A DNA stretch of 64,000 nucleotides from Ailurus styani (GCA_002007465.1 LNAC01000275.1:310001-374000); one strand, 5' to 3'; shown: positions 52,557 to 64,000, counted from the first letter of the stretch. Notes: generated from the sequence alone by a model not told the origin. Made by a program: numbers and translations.

Positions 52557-53959
52557 AAAAATGGATGAAAGACCTCAGTGTGAGACAGGAATCCATCAAA
52601 ACCCTAGAGAAAAACATAGGCAGTAACCTCTTCGACATCAGCCACAGAAACCTCTTTGAAGATAGGTCTCCAAAGATAAGGGAAACAAAAGTGAAAATGA
52701 ACTTTTGGGACTTTAACAAGATAAAAAGCTCTGCACAGCAAAGGCAACAGTCAACAAAACAAAGAACTAACCCACGGAATGGGAGAAGATATTTGCAAAT
52801 GACACTAGAGACAAAGGGCTGATATCCAAGATCTATAAAGACCTTCTCAAACTCAACACCCAAAAAAACAAATAATCAAGTCAAAAAATGGGCTGAAGAC
52901 ATCAACAGACATTTCTCAAAAGAAGACATACAAATGGCTAATAATCACATGAAAAAATGTTCATCATCATTAGCCATCAGGGAAATTCAAATCAAAACCA
53001 CATTAAGGGTGCTTGGGTGGCTCAGTGGGTTAAAGCCTCTGCTTTCGGCTCAGGTCATGATCTCTGGATCCTGGGATCGAGGCCCACAACGGGCTCCCTG
53101 CTCAGCAGGGAGCCTGTTTCCTCCTCTCTCTGCCTGAGTCTCTGCCTACTTGTGATCTCTCTGTGTCAAATGAATAAATAAAATCTTAAAAAAAACACAC
53201 ACACATTAAGATACCACCTTACACCAGTTAGAATAACAAAAATTGACAAGGCATGAAACAATAAATGTTGGGAAGGTTGTGGAGAAAGGGGAACCCTCTT
53301 ACACTGTTGATGGGAATGCAAATTGGTGCATCCACTTTGGAAAACAGTGTGGAGGTTCCTCAGGAAATTAAAAATAGAGCTACCCTATGACCCAGAAATT
53401 GCACTACTGGGTCCCCAAAGATACAGATGTAGTGAAAAGAAGGGCCATATGTACCCCAATGTTCATAGCAGCAATGTCCACAATCGCCAAACTGTGGAAA
53501 GAGCTGAGATGCCCTTCAACAGACAAATGGATAAAGATGCAGTCCATATATACAATGGAATATTACTCAGAAAGGATGAATACCCAACTTTTGCATCAAC
53601 ATGGATGGGACTGGAGGAGATTATGCTAAGTGAAATAAGTCAAGCAGAGAAAGTCAACTATCATATGGTTTCACTTATTTGTGGAACATAAGGAATAGCA
53701 TGGAGGACATTAGGGGAAGGAAGGGAAAAATGAAGGAGGGGAAATCGGAGGGGGAGACGAACCATGAGAGACTATGTACTCTAAGAAACAAACTGAGGGT
53801 TTTCGAGGGGAGGGAGGTGGGGGGATGGGTTAGCCCAGTGATAGGTATTAAGGAGGGCATGTATTGCCTGGAGCACTGGGTGTTATATGCAAACAATGAA
53901 TCATGGAACACTACCTCAAAAACTAATAATGTACTGTGTGGTGACTCACACAACATAAT
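52557..53959 (+). mobile_element. Second 5'-truncated L1, different 3' UTR type, split by a SINEC
   Basis: It begins in ORF2 at AAATGGATGAAAGACCTCAG and covers AGAAGATATTTGCAAATGAC, CACCTTACACCAGTTAGAAT, GAAATTGCACTACTGGGTCC and AATGGAATATTACTCAGAAA. It ends with the other carnivore L1 3' UTR type (GGGCATGTATTGCCTGGAGC, GAATCATGGAACACTACCTC) and a short A tail. The right target duplication AAAAAAATTAAGCTGA is at 53960-53975. The 122-codon open frame at 53323-53691 is decayed ORF2. Confidence 0.92.
53008..53201 (+). mobile_element. SINEC nested in the L1
   Basis: A full-length mustelid-type copy whose target duplication CACATTAAG (52999-53007 and 53202-53210) is L1 ORF2 sequence. It inserted after the L1. 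Confidence 0.95.
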
Positions 53960-54179
53960 AAAAAAATTAAGCTGAAACTTTAGTGTATACCCTTTAGGAC
54001 TTAAAGAAAAAAACCTCTTAAAACCTGTTTTTAACCTATAAGTGACACAGAGAATATCTTAAGAATTCTTCCAAGTTTTTTTCAATAGTCTACCCAAGTC
54101 TCCAAAGCTCTCACCCAAAGGAAAGCAAATTTGTGTAAAATGTATCAATTTAACTCAAAAACAATCCAAGAAACACTTT

Positions 54180-55150
54180 TAATCATTTACCGAATGGAAG
54201 GCATTGGGCTTCATGTTGAAGGCACTAAGATGAAGACAAAATAGTCTTTTTATCAAAAACTTGATGGCCTAGTGAAGTAGGAGACATGCACAAAACTGTC
54301 AATAAAATTTCAATATAGAGAGGTTTGCAGAGGATGTGATGGAGCATAAAAGAAGATTAATTACTTCAAACTGGATTTCAGAGAAGGCTTTCTGGAGAAA
54401 GGATGCTGCCACAGAGTCTTGAAAGAAGAACCAGGGCTGACTGGAGGTGGAGATAAGAGCAGGCTGTTGCCTCCTCAGGAAAGGCCATGAATAAAGACAC
54501 ACAGTGTGAAGCAACATTGCAGGTATGGAGGGCAAAATCCATGGTACACTCAGGATGAGAGGTGGAGCTAATAAGGCAAGGGCAAGCCAAGTCAGGAAAG
54601 ATCTGTGAACCCTGTTAAGAAGTTAAACATCAGTTGGTAGATGTTAAGAAACCACTGAGAGATTCTAAAGAGGGGGAGCTACATGGACAAATGTGCATGT
54701 TATCAAGATGTTTCTGGTTCCAGCTATACCATGAAAATGATATGGGGAAACGGATACTGTACTGAAAACAGGATTAGGAGACAGCTGCTCTCAAAACATG
54801 AGACAGTGAGAGTCTGTACTGGAGCACTGTTTCTAGGAATTAAGGAAGTGGGTCTATGTGAGCTCAATTTAGGCAATAAAATAATGAGGACTTAATTGAA
54901 AATGGGAGCTGAGAGGAGGGAGAAGTAGAGCCCAAGTAAGACCTAAAATACAAGGTTTCCCTTTTATAGGCTGGGGGTGTGGCAATATGACAAGTTAAAC
55001 TTTTAGATATGTTGGGTTGCGAGTGACAGTACAATTTCTAAGGAGCTTTTTTCCCAGGAGTCCACGGGCTATAGGAATTTGAAGTTCAAGGCCAAGTTCA
55101 AGATAGGGATATAGGCCAGAGAGTGCTAAGAAAATAGACAATAGCTAAAA
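54180..55150 (-). mobile_element. Long L2 LINE fragment, minus strand
   Basis: Reversed L2 motifs occur in order: AACTTGATGGCCTAGTGAAG, GGATTTCAGAGAAGGCTTTC, TCTTGAAAGAAGAACCAGGG, CATTGCAGGTATGGAGGGCA, GTTAAGAAACCACTGAGAGA and CAGGATTAGGAGACAGCTG. About 1 kb, decayed. Confidence 0.65.
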
Positions 55151-56475
55151 TCAGGAAGCTGGTAAGACGGCACAAGGAAAAACTAAAGGGATGGGGAGAT
55201 ACCCATTACGACACAGAGAAACAAGCCAAATGAAGACACATGGGGACAATGATCAGGAGCTCAGAAATCTGTATAGTCACACATTTTTTTCTGTATTGTA
55301 TTCATGCTAAGGCCCTTACTCCGTGTTTCCAATGGTCAAAATATTCATTAAATCTTGTCCACTTACATTTTAGAGAAGCAAAGCCAAGAGCTAATGATGG
55401 AGTAATGCTGGGCAAAAACTTTAAGTGGCCTGAATGAAAACTGATCCTCCGTTATCTCAGAGAGACTCAACAGAATGCTTTGGTGGTACCTAGCCATGTC
55501 GATAAATACATAGAGTGCTGGATAAAGGGCATGTGAGTAGTCTATTCTCATACAGATAATTCTTACCTATACGTGCTGAAATGCTCATTTCTCAGTCCAT
55601 TAGGTTCAATTTAATGCATATAGAACATGTCTAGGATCGATAGGACTTTGAAGGTTTCATTTTTAATTTTACTCCGATGAAAAATTCTGAGCTCTGCTTG
55701 CTAGTCCTAGCACTTACGCAGCATCGGCAACCGGCCCCACAGGAAGCACGAGGCCAAGGTTAAAGCCCTTCTAAGTCAAGGTGCTACGATACCCAAAGAA
55801 CCAATTTTCATTGTAGTGCATGTCTTCTGGTATTTTATCGGTATGCCCGGAATCTGAGAGCAGAAGGGGTGCACTGGGACTCATTTCAGTTGCAGATGTA
55901 TAACTCTTGGCATTAAATTTTCCTTAACTTTCACAAAATTCAAGGTTACCGCTTTAGCTTATTAGTCTTTAGCTAATTTTGTATCATGAAAAAAAAAAAA
56001 GTAGGGATGCTGTTTTCCTCAAAACACAAAAGACAACGTCGTAATGGGAGGTGGGGGTTCAAGTTTCTGCTGAATTATTAAGTATGTGCTAAAGAAAAAA
56101 ACAACTCTAATCACCTTTCCTCGTGACTAAAGTAGGGGTTGCCTATAGACAAAGGTAATACCCCTCTGCCCAAGGGGCATTCACTTAAATTGTTTCTCTA
56201 TTGCTAAAGATGAGTTTGCGAATCCCCAGCAATATATACATATCCTCATTTACAAAATGCAGATAAGGAGCAGGACGAGTGTTGGGATAACCAAGGGCAG
56301 AGTACATAAGCCCTCTTCCGGGGCAGCAGCTCAACTACCATTCAGAAAATACCTTTGTGGCAAAAAGTCTCCTACACCATTCTATTAGCCTGTGTGCCTT
56401 AAACCCGCCCTTTGCTGACACGTCGTCCCTGGTGATCCCTGCATTGCCCTGGCCCAGCAAGTTGCTGAAAGATAC
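55151..56475. other. Unique sequence with a CpG-containing patch
   Basis: No transposon was recognised. At 55710-55870 several CpGs cluster (CTTACGCAGCATCGGCAACC, then TTTTATCGGTATGCCCGGAA) in an otherwise CpG-poor region, which may mark a conserved noncoding element. Confidence 0.3.
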
Positions 56476-56479
56476 TTCA

Positions 56480-56720
56480 TCTTAATTTCGTATTTGTGTA
56501 GTACTTCGTAGTTTTCAGTGTATTTTGAAATACACCATTTGAGATCCTCAGCAAACACTGCAATGCCAGAGCGGCTACCACTGCTGCATACTGCAGAAAC
56601 TGAAGCACCAGCAAGTTGAATGGTTTGCGTGGAATTACAGAATTAGTAAGTGGTGGAACCAGTCTGGAAGCTGAGCCTTCAGACTTCTCGGCAAGCTTTA
56701 TTTTCACTCTACCCCAGGCA
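56480..56720 (+). mobile_element. MIR SINE
   Basis: CCATTTGAGATCCTCAGCAAACACTGC, CTGCAGAAACTGAAGCACCAGCAAGTTGAATGG and AATTAGTAAGTGGTGGAACC follow the MIR consensus. Confidence 0.7.
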
Positions 56721-56929
56721 TCCAGTAAAAATAAATAAAATGAAATCACTGAAGGCTGACTCAGGCGAGGAATAATGCCTCGTGTCATGGATTTGAAGGA
56801 TTTTTCTTCATGTTTCTTAGCTGGCCAGAGCAGACAATGGCACAAAATAAACTATCTTTGACATTCCTACCCCTTTTCTGAGACCCTCATTTCTCTCATC
56901 TTTTCACCTTCCAGATCTGGACTTAGGCG

Positions 56930-57290
56930 CTCAGAATGCCTCAGAATCCTCACAAGAATCATTCCCATCTCTCCCTAGTAAGCAAATTCCCCCTAGTCCC
57001 TCACAAGATACAAATGAGACCACCTCTCTGAAGATTTTTCTTATTTCTCCTGGAATCACTGATGGTTCTCTCCTCTAAGCGACTGGAGGATAACTTCATT
57101 AATACAAAAGTCACTCCTTATATTATTGTCACTCATTACATTATGTCTTAATATTTCATTCCATCCATGTTTCCACTGGGCTGTGAATTCACAAAAGACA
57201 GATGTGTCATCTCTGTGTCATCCACAAAACACCTCCAAGAGTCTCTGGCACATAAGAGATGTTCAGAAAGTGTCTGGTCCATGGATCTGA
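56930..57290 (+). mobile_element. L2 3' fragment
   Basis: GGCTGTGAATTCACAAAAGACAG, TGTCATCTCTGTGTCATCCA and CTGGCACATAAGAGATGTTCAGAAAG match the L2 3' end in order. Confidence 0.65.
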
Positions 57291-57910
57291 GACCTTTCAC
57301 GTAAAGGGTTGGTGACCATGTGCCTGCTCCCTACACAGCAACAGATGAATATAAGGGTAAAGAGATACTTGCAGAGAGAGGCTAACACTTACCACAAAGT
57401 AATGAGTCTCTCATGATGTAATATCAGACACTATGTTAGGAGGGGAGGAATTTAGGGACAGTGGAGTCTTCCTATTGTTTCTCAAATCATATCACATAGG
57501 CAATTCAAATTACTTCCAATCAACAAATATTTATAGAGGACATTTGACATTCATTAGGAATACTTCCAGAGTCCTCTACATATTCTTGAATTCCCTATTT
57601 CAGAACATTTTGCAGAGGTTCTTTCATTCTATTGAAAATCTTTCCTTTATATGTCCAAGCCATAAGTTTACCCCTTTTTAAATTTCTATTAGATCATGTC
57701 TCTTTTATTTCATCGCTATTCTACACATAAAAAAATTCAGTTGTGAGCATTTGATGATCGTGTGCAATAAAGATCACTTGATATAGTACAGAGAGCCAAA
57801 GTCACCATGAGATGCTCATGCTGGGAGCGGCAAAATTTCAGAGCCCTCTGGAGGTCACTTGGGAAAATTCAAAACCACAAATGTTAGATCTGCCAATGCC
57901 AGGGGCTGAA
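57291..57910. other. Unique AT-rich sequence, no feature identified
   Basis: No exon or repeat was named. Confidence 0.4.
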
Positions 57911-57914
57911 CAGA

Positions 57915-58025
57915 TAATGAGTACCTATTACATGCAAAACATTGTGGTGAGTGCTGCAGAGAATTCAATATGCATAATTGCTCCTGTCCTAAACATTCTA
58001 CTAATTAATCCAGTACCTCTATCTC
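57915..58025 (-). mobile_element. Possible reversed L2 3' fragment
   Basis: AATGAGTACCTATTACATGCAAAACATTGTGG resembles the reversed L2/MIR-type GAGTGCCTACTATGTGCCAGGCACTGTG. Confidence 0.4.
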
Positions 58026-58291
58026 TGTTGTATTACCATTTGAGCTTACATTTTTATTTAATAGAAGTTCCTAAAGAAATAGCCTAAAGGCTTCCAATCA
58101 AGATGGTGTCTTGAATTAATGCTTCAACCTTTTCCGTGACATACACACAGACTACTGAGAGACTGAATACTTTAAAAATACTTAAAACATGGACATCTTT
58201 ATAAATATATAAATATACACAAGAGCTGGAAATAGAACAGAAACAGTAGTAATTAGGGGCTATAGGCATTAAATCAACCAGATTCCAGAAC

Positions 58292-58609
58292 TGTTTATAG
58301 TCAGACAGCTGCTATAACAAAATACTACAATCTGGGTAGCTTCAACAACAGGAATTTATTTATCAGTCTCAGAAGTTTAAGATCAAGGTGCCAACAGAAT
58401 CGGTGCCTGGGGAAAGCCCACTTCCTGGCTTGCATATGGCCACCTTCTTGCTGCATGCTCACGTGGCCTTTCCTCAGTGCATGCCCTACCCTTTTGACTG
58501 CAACAGAGCCTCATTACCTCTCAAAGGCCCCACTTCCAAATACCATCACACTGGGGGTTAGGGTGTCAACATATGTGGGGGAAAGAGGGGCAAAGAGCCC
58601 ACAATAGCA
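58292..58609 (-). mobile_element. MaLR (MLT1-type) LTR, minus strand, partly deleted
   Basis: The plus strand shows CAGACAGCTGCTATAACAAAATAC, ACAACAGGAATTTATTTATC, GATCAAGGTGCCAACAGAAT, AAAGGCCCCACTTCCAAATACC and GGGGGTTAGGGTGTCAACAT. This is the reversed MLT1 order. At about 318 bp it is shorter than the usual 400 or so. Confidence 0.8.
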
Positions 58610-61499
58610 CATTCTTTTAATGGAAAATTTAAACCCCAAAAAGCAGTTAGGATTTTGATTCACAAAGGATGTGGAGAAATACCGGAGCCAGACTAATTGC
58701 ATTAAATAAAAGACCTGAAATAAGATACAAGAAATATTTAAAAAGCTGAAGAAGCCATACAAATTCCCAGGACATTGGTTTACATGAAGCAATATACTTA
58801 GATTGGGGGGGGGGGAGGGGATACGTCGAGGAAGCAGAAACAGCCAAGCAAGTAGGATTCCAGCCAGGGTGCCCAAAAGATCACAAGTGAGTCATACAGA
58901 TGTTTCTCCAATATTATCATGGGACAAGAGCACAGAAGCATCAGTATGAAACTTGGCTTTAGAAAAGAAGCCACAGTATGTGTAGAGTCTGTCTACAAAA
59001 CCACAGACAGGAAAGAACGAGCACAAAGAACATGAAAAAGGATTGTCAGTCAGGATAGAATTGCAAACTAAAATTTCAAGTATATGATAAATAACAGAGC
59101 TAAGGGAAGAAAATCCAATTTTATGAATGTCAAAGTGACTTTAAAGTAGGTATTTTATATATCCTCAAAGAAATAAAGGAATAATTTTCATAAAATAGCA
59201 ACACAAATTATGAAACTAAAACCATCAGATATGAATCAAGAATGAGTAGGTAAAAAAAGAATTAGAATTTTTAGAAATTGAAAATTAGCTAAAAATTTGC
59301 TTAAGTAAAACTTTCAATATAGGTTATAAATGATTTCCTGGATACAGACAAAGGGAGAAGTAATTAATTTGAAGGCAGGTACAAAAGGGTTCAGTCAGAA
59401 TGAAGTAGAGAGAAACAAAGAAATAAAATATAAAAGAAAAGCTAAGGTATAATAATGATGACAGTGATAATGATGATGTTAAGCTGCTTAACAAAAATAT
59501 ATATAATAAAAACCCAAATCAAATATCAAACTTTTAAAGTAACAGGGAAAAAAAAAGTTGAGAAATAAGTATCAATTCACATCGCAACAATAAAAGAAAA
59601 TAAGGTAGGGAAAAGAAAAAGCAAAAACAACATGGTAACAGGAAATAAAAGAGCTTAATTAAGTTCAAATAAGCCAGCAATAGCAACAAATATAAATGGA
59701 TTAAAATTACCTAATAAAAGACCATCAAATGGGATACTTTTCATTTCAGCATTAATCTGTTTTTGAGAGAAACACCTAATATATAATACTGAAATTTTAA
59801 AGGAATTGGAAAATATATACAAAATCAAAACTATATTTTTAATAATATGAAGATGTTATTTGCCACTTTCATTGTGTTGACATGTATACTGATATTACAA
59901 TAACACTGGTGGGTAAACTGCTAGACCCAGGCATTGACACTAAACTGTATGAGTGGTGTTTTCTGTTTTACTGCCATCCACTTACAGAAAATAACCCTCC
60001 CAGAAAGCCAGAATTACTCAAGGATGACCTTCCTTGAAGTGGTAGTTTTATTAAATCTCAACCAATGTATATGTATCTTTTTAGTATTCAGAGTGACAAA
60101 ATGAAAAGTATATAAACTCTTTTCTGCTGCATATTCACAAATTCAAGTTATCTTGAGGAATTACTGTTTTTTTTGAATTGTAAAATACCACTTTTTTCAT
60201 GGAACACCACTTCTACTTGAAAGAATGACTAATAGACAAATTATGGCTATCAACGTTTGGTTTTGGCATACATTTTTTCAAAACATGAGGTAGTGAATCT
60301 TTCACTTTTTGGAAAACTGACAATTAACAATACCTATTGCCAGTTGATAGAATTCAAGCTTTTAAGTGAAAATGAGAATTTTGGAAAATGTATAATCATG
60401 ACCATGAATTTGATAGTGTCCCAATGTTTAAACACTGTTTTGATGACATAGGTGGTTATATTAAAGAATATGATTTTTTTTGATGCTGTATAATGAAATG
60501 TGTCATGTAAAATATCTACATAACTCAGTGAACCAATATTTTCCAAATAATAAAGAATAGTAATAAAATCAAGCACAGGTTAAAAGATCTATTCAAAATG
60601 TAAAATAATCCAATGGATATTAGTATAACAGAATACAAATAGGTTATTGATATAATTTCAGATTTCACCATGCTACTAACTGTTAGTTTTGGTGTATTAC
60701 TAAAGAAAAATGTCAACAATTACCTTCTACCACTCCCACTTCTCAACATTTGATTAGATTTTCAAGTCAATTAAAAAATAATTTTAAAAGGACATGTGAT
60801 TTGTACAAAAAGATATAACTGTCATCATTTGCAGGTGATATAATTACCTACACTAGAAAATTCAAGAAAATTTCAGGCAAACTCCAAAAACTAACAGAGT
60901 TTTGCAACAGGAACAATAGGCAAAAATTAATTACATCCCTACCTATAGTTACACACAAATAGGAAATGTAATAGAAAATGTACACTCACAATCAAAAACT
61001 ATAAAGTACCTAAGCATAACACTAACATGTCTTGCATGCCATTAACCAAGGTCTTAAAAAAAATTATAAAACATATACCATGTTCATAAAGGGAATACTA
61101 TAAAGAGAAAAATTATCCTCCAAATTATCCACAATTTTAATAAAGTTATTATCAAAATCTCCTAAACACTTCATGAAATGTAAACTCATTCTCAAACTCC
61201 AATCAAAGAAAATGTCTAAAATTTTAAGGTACATATTGTATTGATGTCGCAAAGAATAAAAGGTACTCAATGAGAGATATAACAAAAGATCTACATGAAT
61301 ACTATAAGGAAATCTTAAATCTTAAAAAGATTTTTTAAAAAGAAGTCTTAATTATACGAAGGAATAAGCTATTTGCACAAAAAAGGAAAATTCAATATCA
61401 TAAATATGTTAATTGTTCTCCATATTAAAATCTAAATTCGATGAAAATCCTAGTAGAGTATTTTAAGAGACCTGATAAACTGACACTAAGTGTGTTTAC

Positions 61500-61715
61500 A
61501 TAGTAACAGGAAATACTTAATTACCTTCTCTATGAATCAGGCACTTTTCTAAAAACTTCACACACAATTCTTTAATACCCATAATAACCACGTCTATGTC
61601 ATTCCTATTTTACATATGAGAAAATGAGGCACAAAGAGATGAAAATCTTATACAAGTTCAGACAAATCGAACAAAAGTTCCTCTCTAGCTGGTCTCTGGT
61701 GTGCTCTTAAGCACT
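61500..61715 (+). mobile_element. MIR SINE
   Basis: GAATCAGGCACTTTTCTAAA, ATTTTACATATGAGAAAATGAGGCACAAAGAG and AGCACTATCCCATTC follow MIR. It lies between two L1 ORF2-like pieces. Confidence 0.7.
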
Positions 61716-63200
61716 ATCCCATTCGGTCAAGATTGCTAAAATAACGTTGTGGGAGAACAAGGTAGAATACAGGGAGGTATCTTTATCACTATAGCTTGAC
61801 ACCGTATGGTATTTATGCATAAAGATGTAAGTAGACCTATGAAACAAACTGAAGAACCTATAAACAGCCTACACATTTGATTTATGAGAGGACAGTTTAG
61901 ATGAATGAGAAATGAAAGGCAAATCAAACAAATATTATCAGAACAAATGAAATAAAATCCCTACTTCATTCCATAAACAATCAATTCCAGGAGGATGAAA
62001 TGTTAAAATAGAAGAAACTTAACATGTTTAAAATAAAATTTATGAAAACATTTATAAACTTGAGGTAGGAAATAATTTTAAACACATAGAGCAAATACCA
62101 TAAACTAAGAATGCTAAATTTGCCTACATTAAATTTAACTTCTGTGCAACAAAATATACCATTAAACCAAGTGAAAAGACAGGACTAGTTGGGAGAAGAT
62201 ACTTATCATTCATAATCAACAAATAATTAGTATCTAAAATAAATAATAAACTTACAAATCAATAATAGACCAATAGCTCAAGAGAAAAATGGTCAGAAGC
62301 ACAAGCAGAAGATCAAACAATAAGGAACACAAACGGTGAAAAAACATAGGGAAAGATGCTCAGTCTAACTGGTTATCAGAAAAATGTAAAGATGACCGGT
62401 GGTGTGTGGAAGGAAACCAGTATGAACCATCATGCTAGAGCTGATTGTACCCATCACTCCCCAACTCCACATTGTCAACATTCAGTGAGGTCATGTTAGT
62501 AACTTATACTGGTCATGGTGCCAGTATTTACACTAAGTAAATGGAGAGATGCTGCAAATTAGAACTTTTTTTTTGTCTATTGCCAGTTTACCAGCATACA
62601 CAGACTTATTATTTTAGACCTATCAAATTAACAACTTTAAAATATAACAATACCAAGTGTTATTAAAAAGGATGTGAAGCAATGGGAACTCTCATACTCT
62701 GCTGATAGATTTGTAAAGTAATTTACTTTTTTAATTAAGTAATTTACTTGAGATAATAATTAGGCAGTATTTGTAAAATTAAAAGCATATTTATCCTGTG
62801 GCTCAGCAATTCCATTCCTGGCCAAGTAGAGAAACTCTTACATGTATGTGCAAGAAGACATGTGTAAGTATGTTCACAACAATATTGATTCCCATGGCCA
62901 GAAAAATCAGAAATATCTTCAATATCCACCAAGAGGGAAATGTATGAATAAACCAGGATATAATGGCATACTATATAGCAGTGAAAATGAGTGAACTAGA
63001 AAAGCATATATCAACTTAGATAAATCTCACAAATACATTAAGTACAAAAAGCAAGTTGCAGTAAAATGCATAAAGTATAATAGCTTTCATATATAATTTT
63101 TAAATATAGAAACACCACCATATATTCTAGATGGCTGTATATGTATACATATACATGTATAGTGTATACACATATATGACATTTTTAAATTACATCAGAT

Positions 63201-63354
63201 GGTTGGGGCACCTGAGTGGCTCAGTTAATTAAACATCCGAGTCTCAGTTTGGACTCAGGTCATGACCTCAGTGCCCTGAGATCAAGCTCCATGTTCAATG
63301 TAGAGTCTGCTTAAGAGTCTCTCACCCCCTCTGCCCTCCCTCCTGCTCACACAT

Positions 63355-63403
<49 letters not shown>

Positions 63404-63414
63404 AATCTTATAAA
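63201..63414 (+). mobile_element. Older-type SINEC
   Basis: The head GGGGCACCTGAGTGGCTCAG with the older AATTAAACATCCGAGTCTC variant, and a tail expanded to (TAAA)12. A perfect 14-bp duplication AAATTACATCAGAT is at 63187-63200 and 63415-63428. Confidence 0.95.
63357..63404 (+). repeat. (TAAA)12 microsatellite
   Basis: Expanded tail repeat of the SINEC, 48 bases without interruption. Confidence 0.95.
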
Positions 63415-63427
63415 AAATTACATCAGA

Positions 63428-63830
63428 TTTAAAAAAAACCTTAAAATATGACAATACCAAGGATATGGGGAAATACTAATTCTCATATGCTGTGAGAGTA
63501 TGATTTGGTATAACTGACTTAAAGATCAATTTGACAATATTTAGTGAAAACAAAAAAGTGCCTCCCTCTAACCTACCAATATGGGTTTTAGGTATATGAA
63601 TCTAAAGAAAGCTCTTGCAAATACACACACAAAATGCTCAATGATTTCCATTGCAACATTACTGTGTGCAGAATTATTTTTACTGGACAATACAATGAAA
63701 ATATTAAAATATGGCTTGAATGTAAACCAAATTAATGGTTATGCTTGCCTGGGAGGAGGAGTTCAAGAACGATGATATTGGAATTTAAGAGAAATATCTA
63801 TAATGACTTATTTCTTGAAGAAAAAAACTG
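63428..63830 (+). mobile_element. Second old L1 ORF2-like piece
   Basis: CCTTAAAATATGACAATACC at 63440 repeats the order seen at 62636 (ACTTTAAAATATAACAATAC) and continues with an L1-like ACTCATATGCTG...AATTTGACAATATTT series. The same part of ORF2 is thus present twice, so either two copies or a duplication occurred before the SINEC inserted. Confidence 0.4.
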
Positions 63831-63944
63831 AAGGAAATGCAATAATATGTTAACATTTGGTAAATTTAGATGGCAGTTAAATGGGTGTTCTATAAGCATT
63901 TTTTAGCCCCTTTAAAATTTATATGTATTTTTTTCATTTTTAAG

Positions 63945-63985
63945 GAAAATATATATCTATATATATCTAGAGAGAAAGAGAGAGA
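63945..63985. repeat. AT-rich and GA-rich low-complexity tract
   Basis: ATATATCTATATATATCTAG is followed by AGAGAAAGAGAGAGA at the right edge of the window. Confidence 0.8.
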
Positions 63986-64000
63986 TTTTAGTTGTTTTTT

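Larger units (their letters stand above)
58090..63186 (+). mobile_element. Old broken-up L1-class LINE
   Basis: A 5' UTR-like start (CCAATCAAGATGGTGTCTTG) near 58097 is followed by ORF2-like pieces in order. These are ATAAATGGATTAAAATTACC (about 59690), TCATCATTTGCAGGTGATAT (about 60823), GAAAAGACAGGACTAGTTGGGAGAAG (about 62170), GGCTCAGCAATTCCATTCCT (about 62800) and AATGGCATACTATATAGCAG (about 62963). The whole order suggests one ancient element of L1 or HAL1 type, now interrupted by an LTR and later insertions. All frames are destroyed. The single-element reading is inference. Confidence 0.5.
39233..64000. other. Intergenic region downstream of VWC2L
   Basis: No coding exon can be named here. 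The region is filled by mobile elements and by unique stretches described separately. In human the next gene downstream is BARD1, in convergent orientation; none of its exons was recognised on the minus strand. Confidence 0.55.

Noticed and set aside
53323..53691. 122-codon open frame resembling a protein
   Set aside because: It is the decayed C-terminal part of L1 ORF2, not a host gene.
1..64000. CRISPR arrays, operons, prophage or plasmid functions
   Set aside because: The sequence is a vertebrate chromosome. Tandem repeats are microsatellites and no spaced direct-repeat array exists.
39233..64000. BARD1 exons on the minus strand
   Set aside because: BARD1 is the expected next gene, but no frame resembles its C-terminal BRCT region. 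It probably lies further downstream.

Overview
The window is ordinary mammalian chromosomal DNA, and almost all of it is intron and intergenic sequence. The organism is a caniform carnivore. At least fifteen copies of the tRNA-derived carnivore SINE (SINEC) are present, on both strands, with the head GGCGCCTGGGTGGCTCAG and the tail AAATAAATAAATAAAATCTT. Many carry the variant GTGGGTTAAAGCCTCTGCC, which I associate with mustelids and close relatives; that finer placement is inference. Two young carnivore L1 3' UTR types are also present. There is no CpG island, operon, phage, plasmid or CRISPR array.

Only one protein-coding exon can be named. Positions 37813-37961 (+) encode the C-terminal 48 residues and the stop codon of VWC2L (von Willebrand factor C domain-containing 2-like, also called brorin-like), a secreted cysteine-rich protein related to BMP antagonists. 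The exon has a splice acceptor, a phase-1 start, the CxxCxC signature and the family C-terminus ending QGKQTV. Positions 1-37812 are therefore most likely the 3' part of the last VWC2L intron. Positions 37962 to about 39232 are its 3' UTR, with ATTAAA at 39142 and AATAAA at 39208. The rest is downstream intergenic DNA, which in human lies between VWC2L and BARD1.

The intron (1-37.8 kb) holds unique AT-rich stretches, many ancient MIR and L2 copies (long L2 tracts at 18.1-19.0, 20.8-22.0 and 23.4-25.1 kb), a MaLR-type LTR, a MER5A-like element, SINECs, a young 5'-truncated L1 with a perfect target duplication at 30.4 kb, and several microsatellites. Downstream lie a MER20 element about 1.5 kb past the VWC2L stop, more SINECs, a 222-base assembly gap inside a SINEC, a compound L1 block (50.2-54.0 kb), reversed L2 copies, and an old broken-up L1 (58.1-63.9 kb).

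The points most worth a second look are these. A phase-compatible candidate terminal exon sits at 51321, with a strong acceptor, a short ORF and AATAAA. Four one-base N junctions, each between near-identical duplicated flanks, are very probably assembly artefacts. Two back-to-back L1 tails share one target-site duplication. There is a SINE-in-SINE-in-L2 nest. Hairpins occur at 8734-8807, 15766-15816 and 43415-43449, and a 46-base alternating purine-pyrimidine tract at 32.4 kb. I found no convincing undescribed biological system; the listed open reading frames other than the VWC2L exon look like chance or repeat-derived frames.
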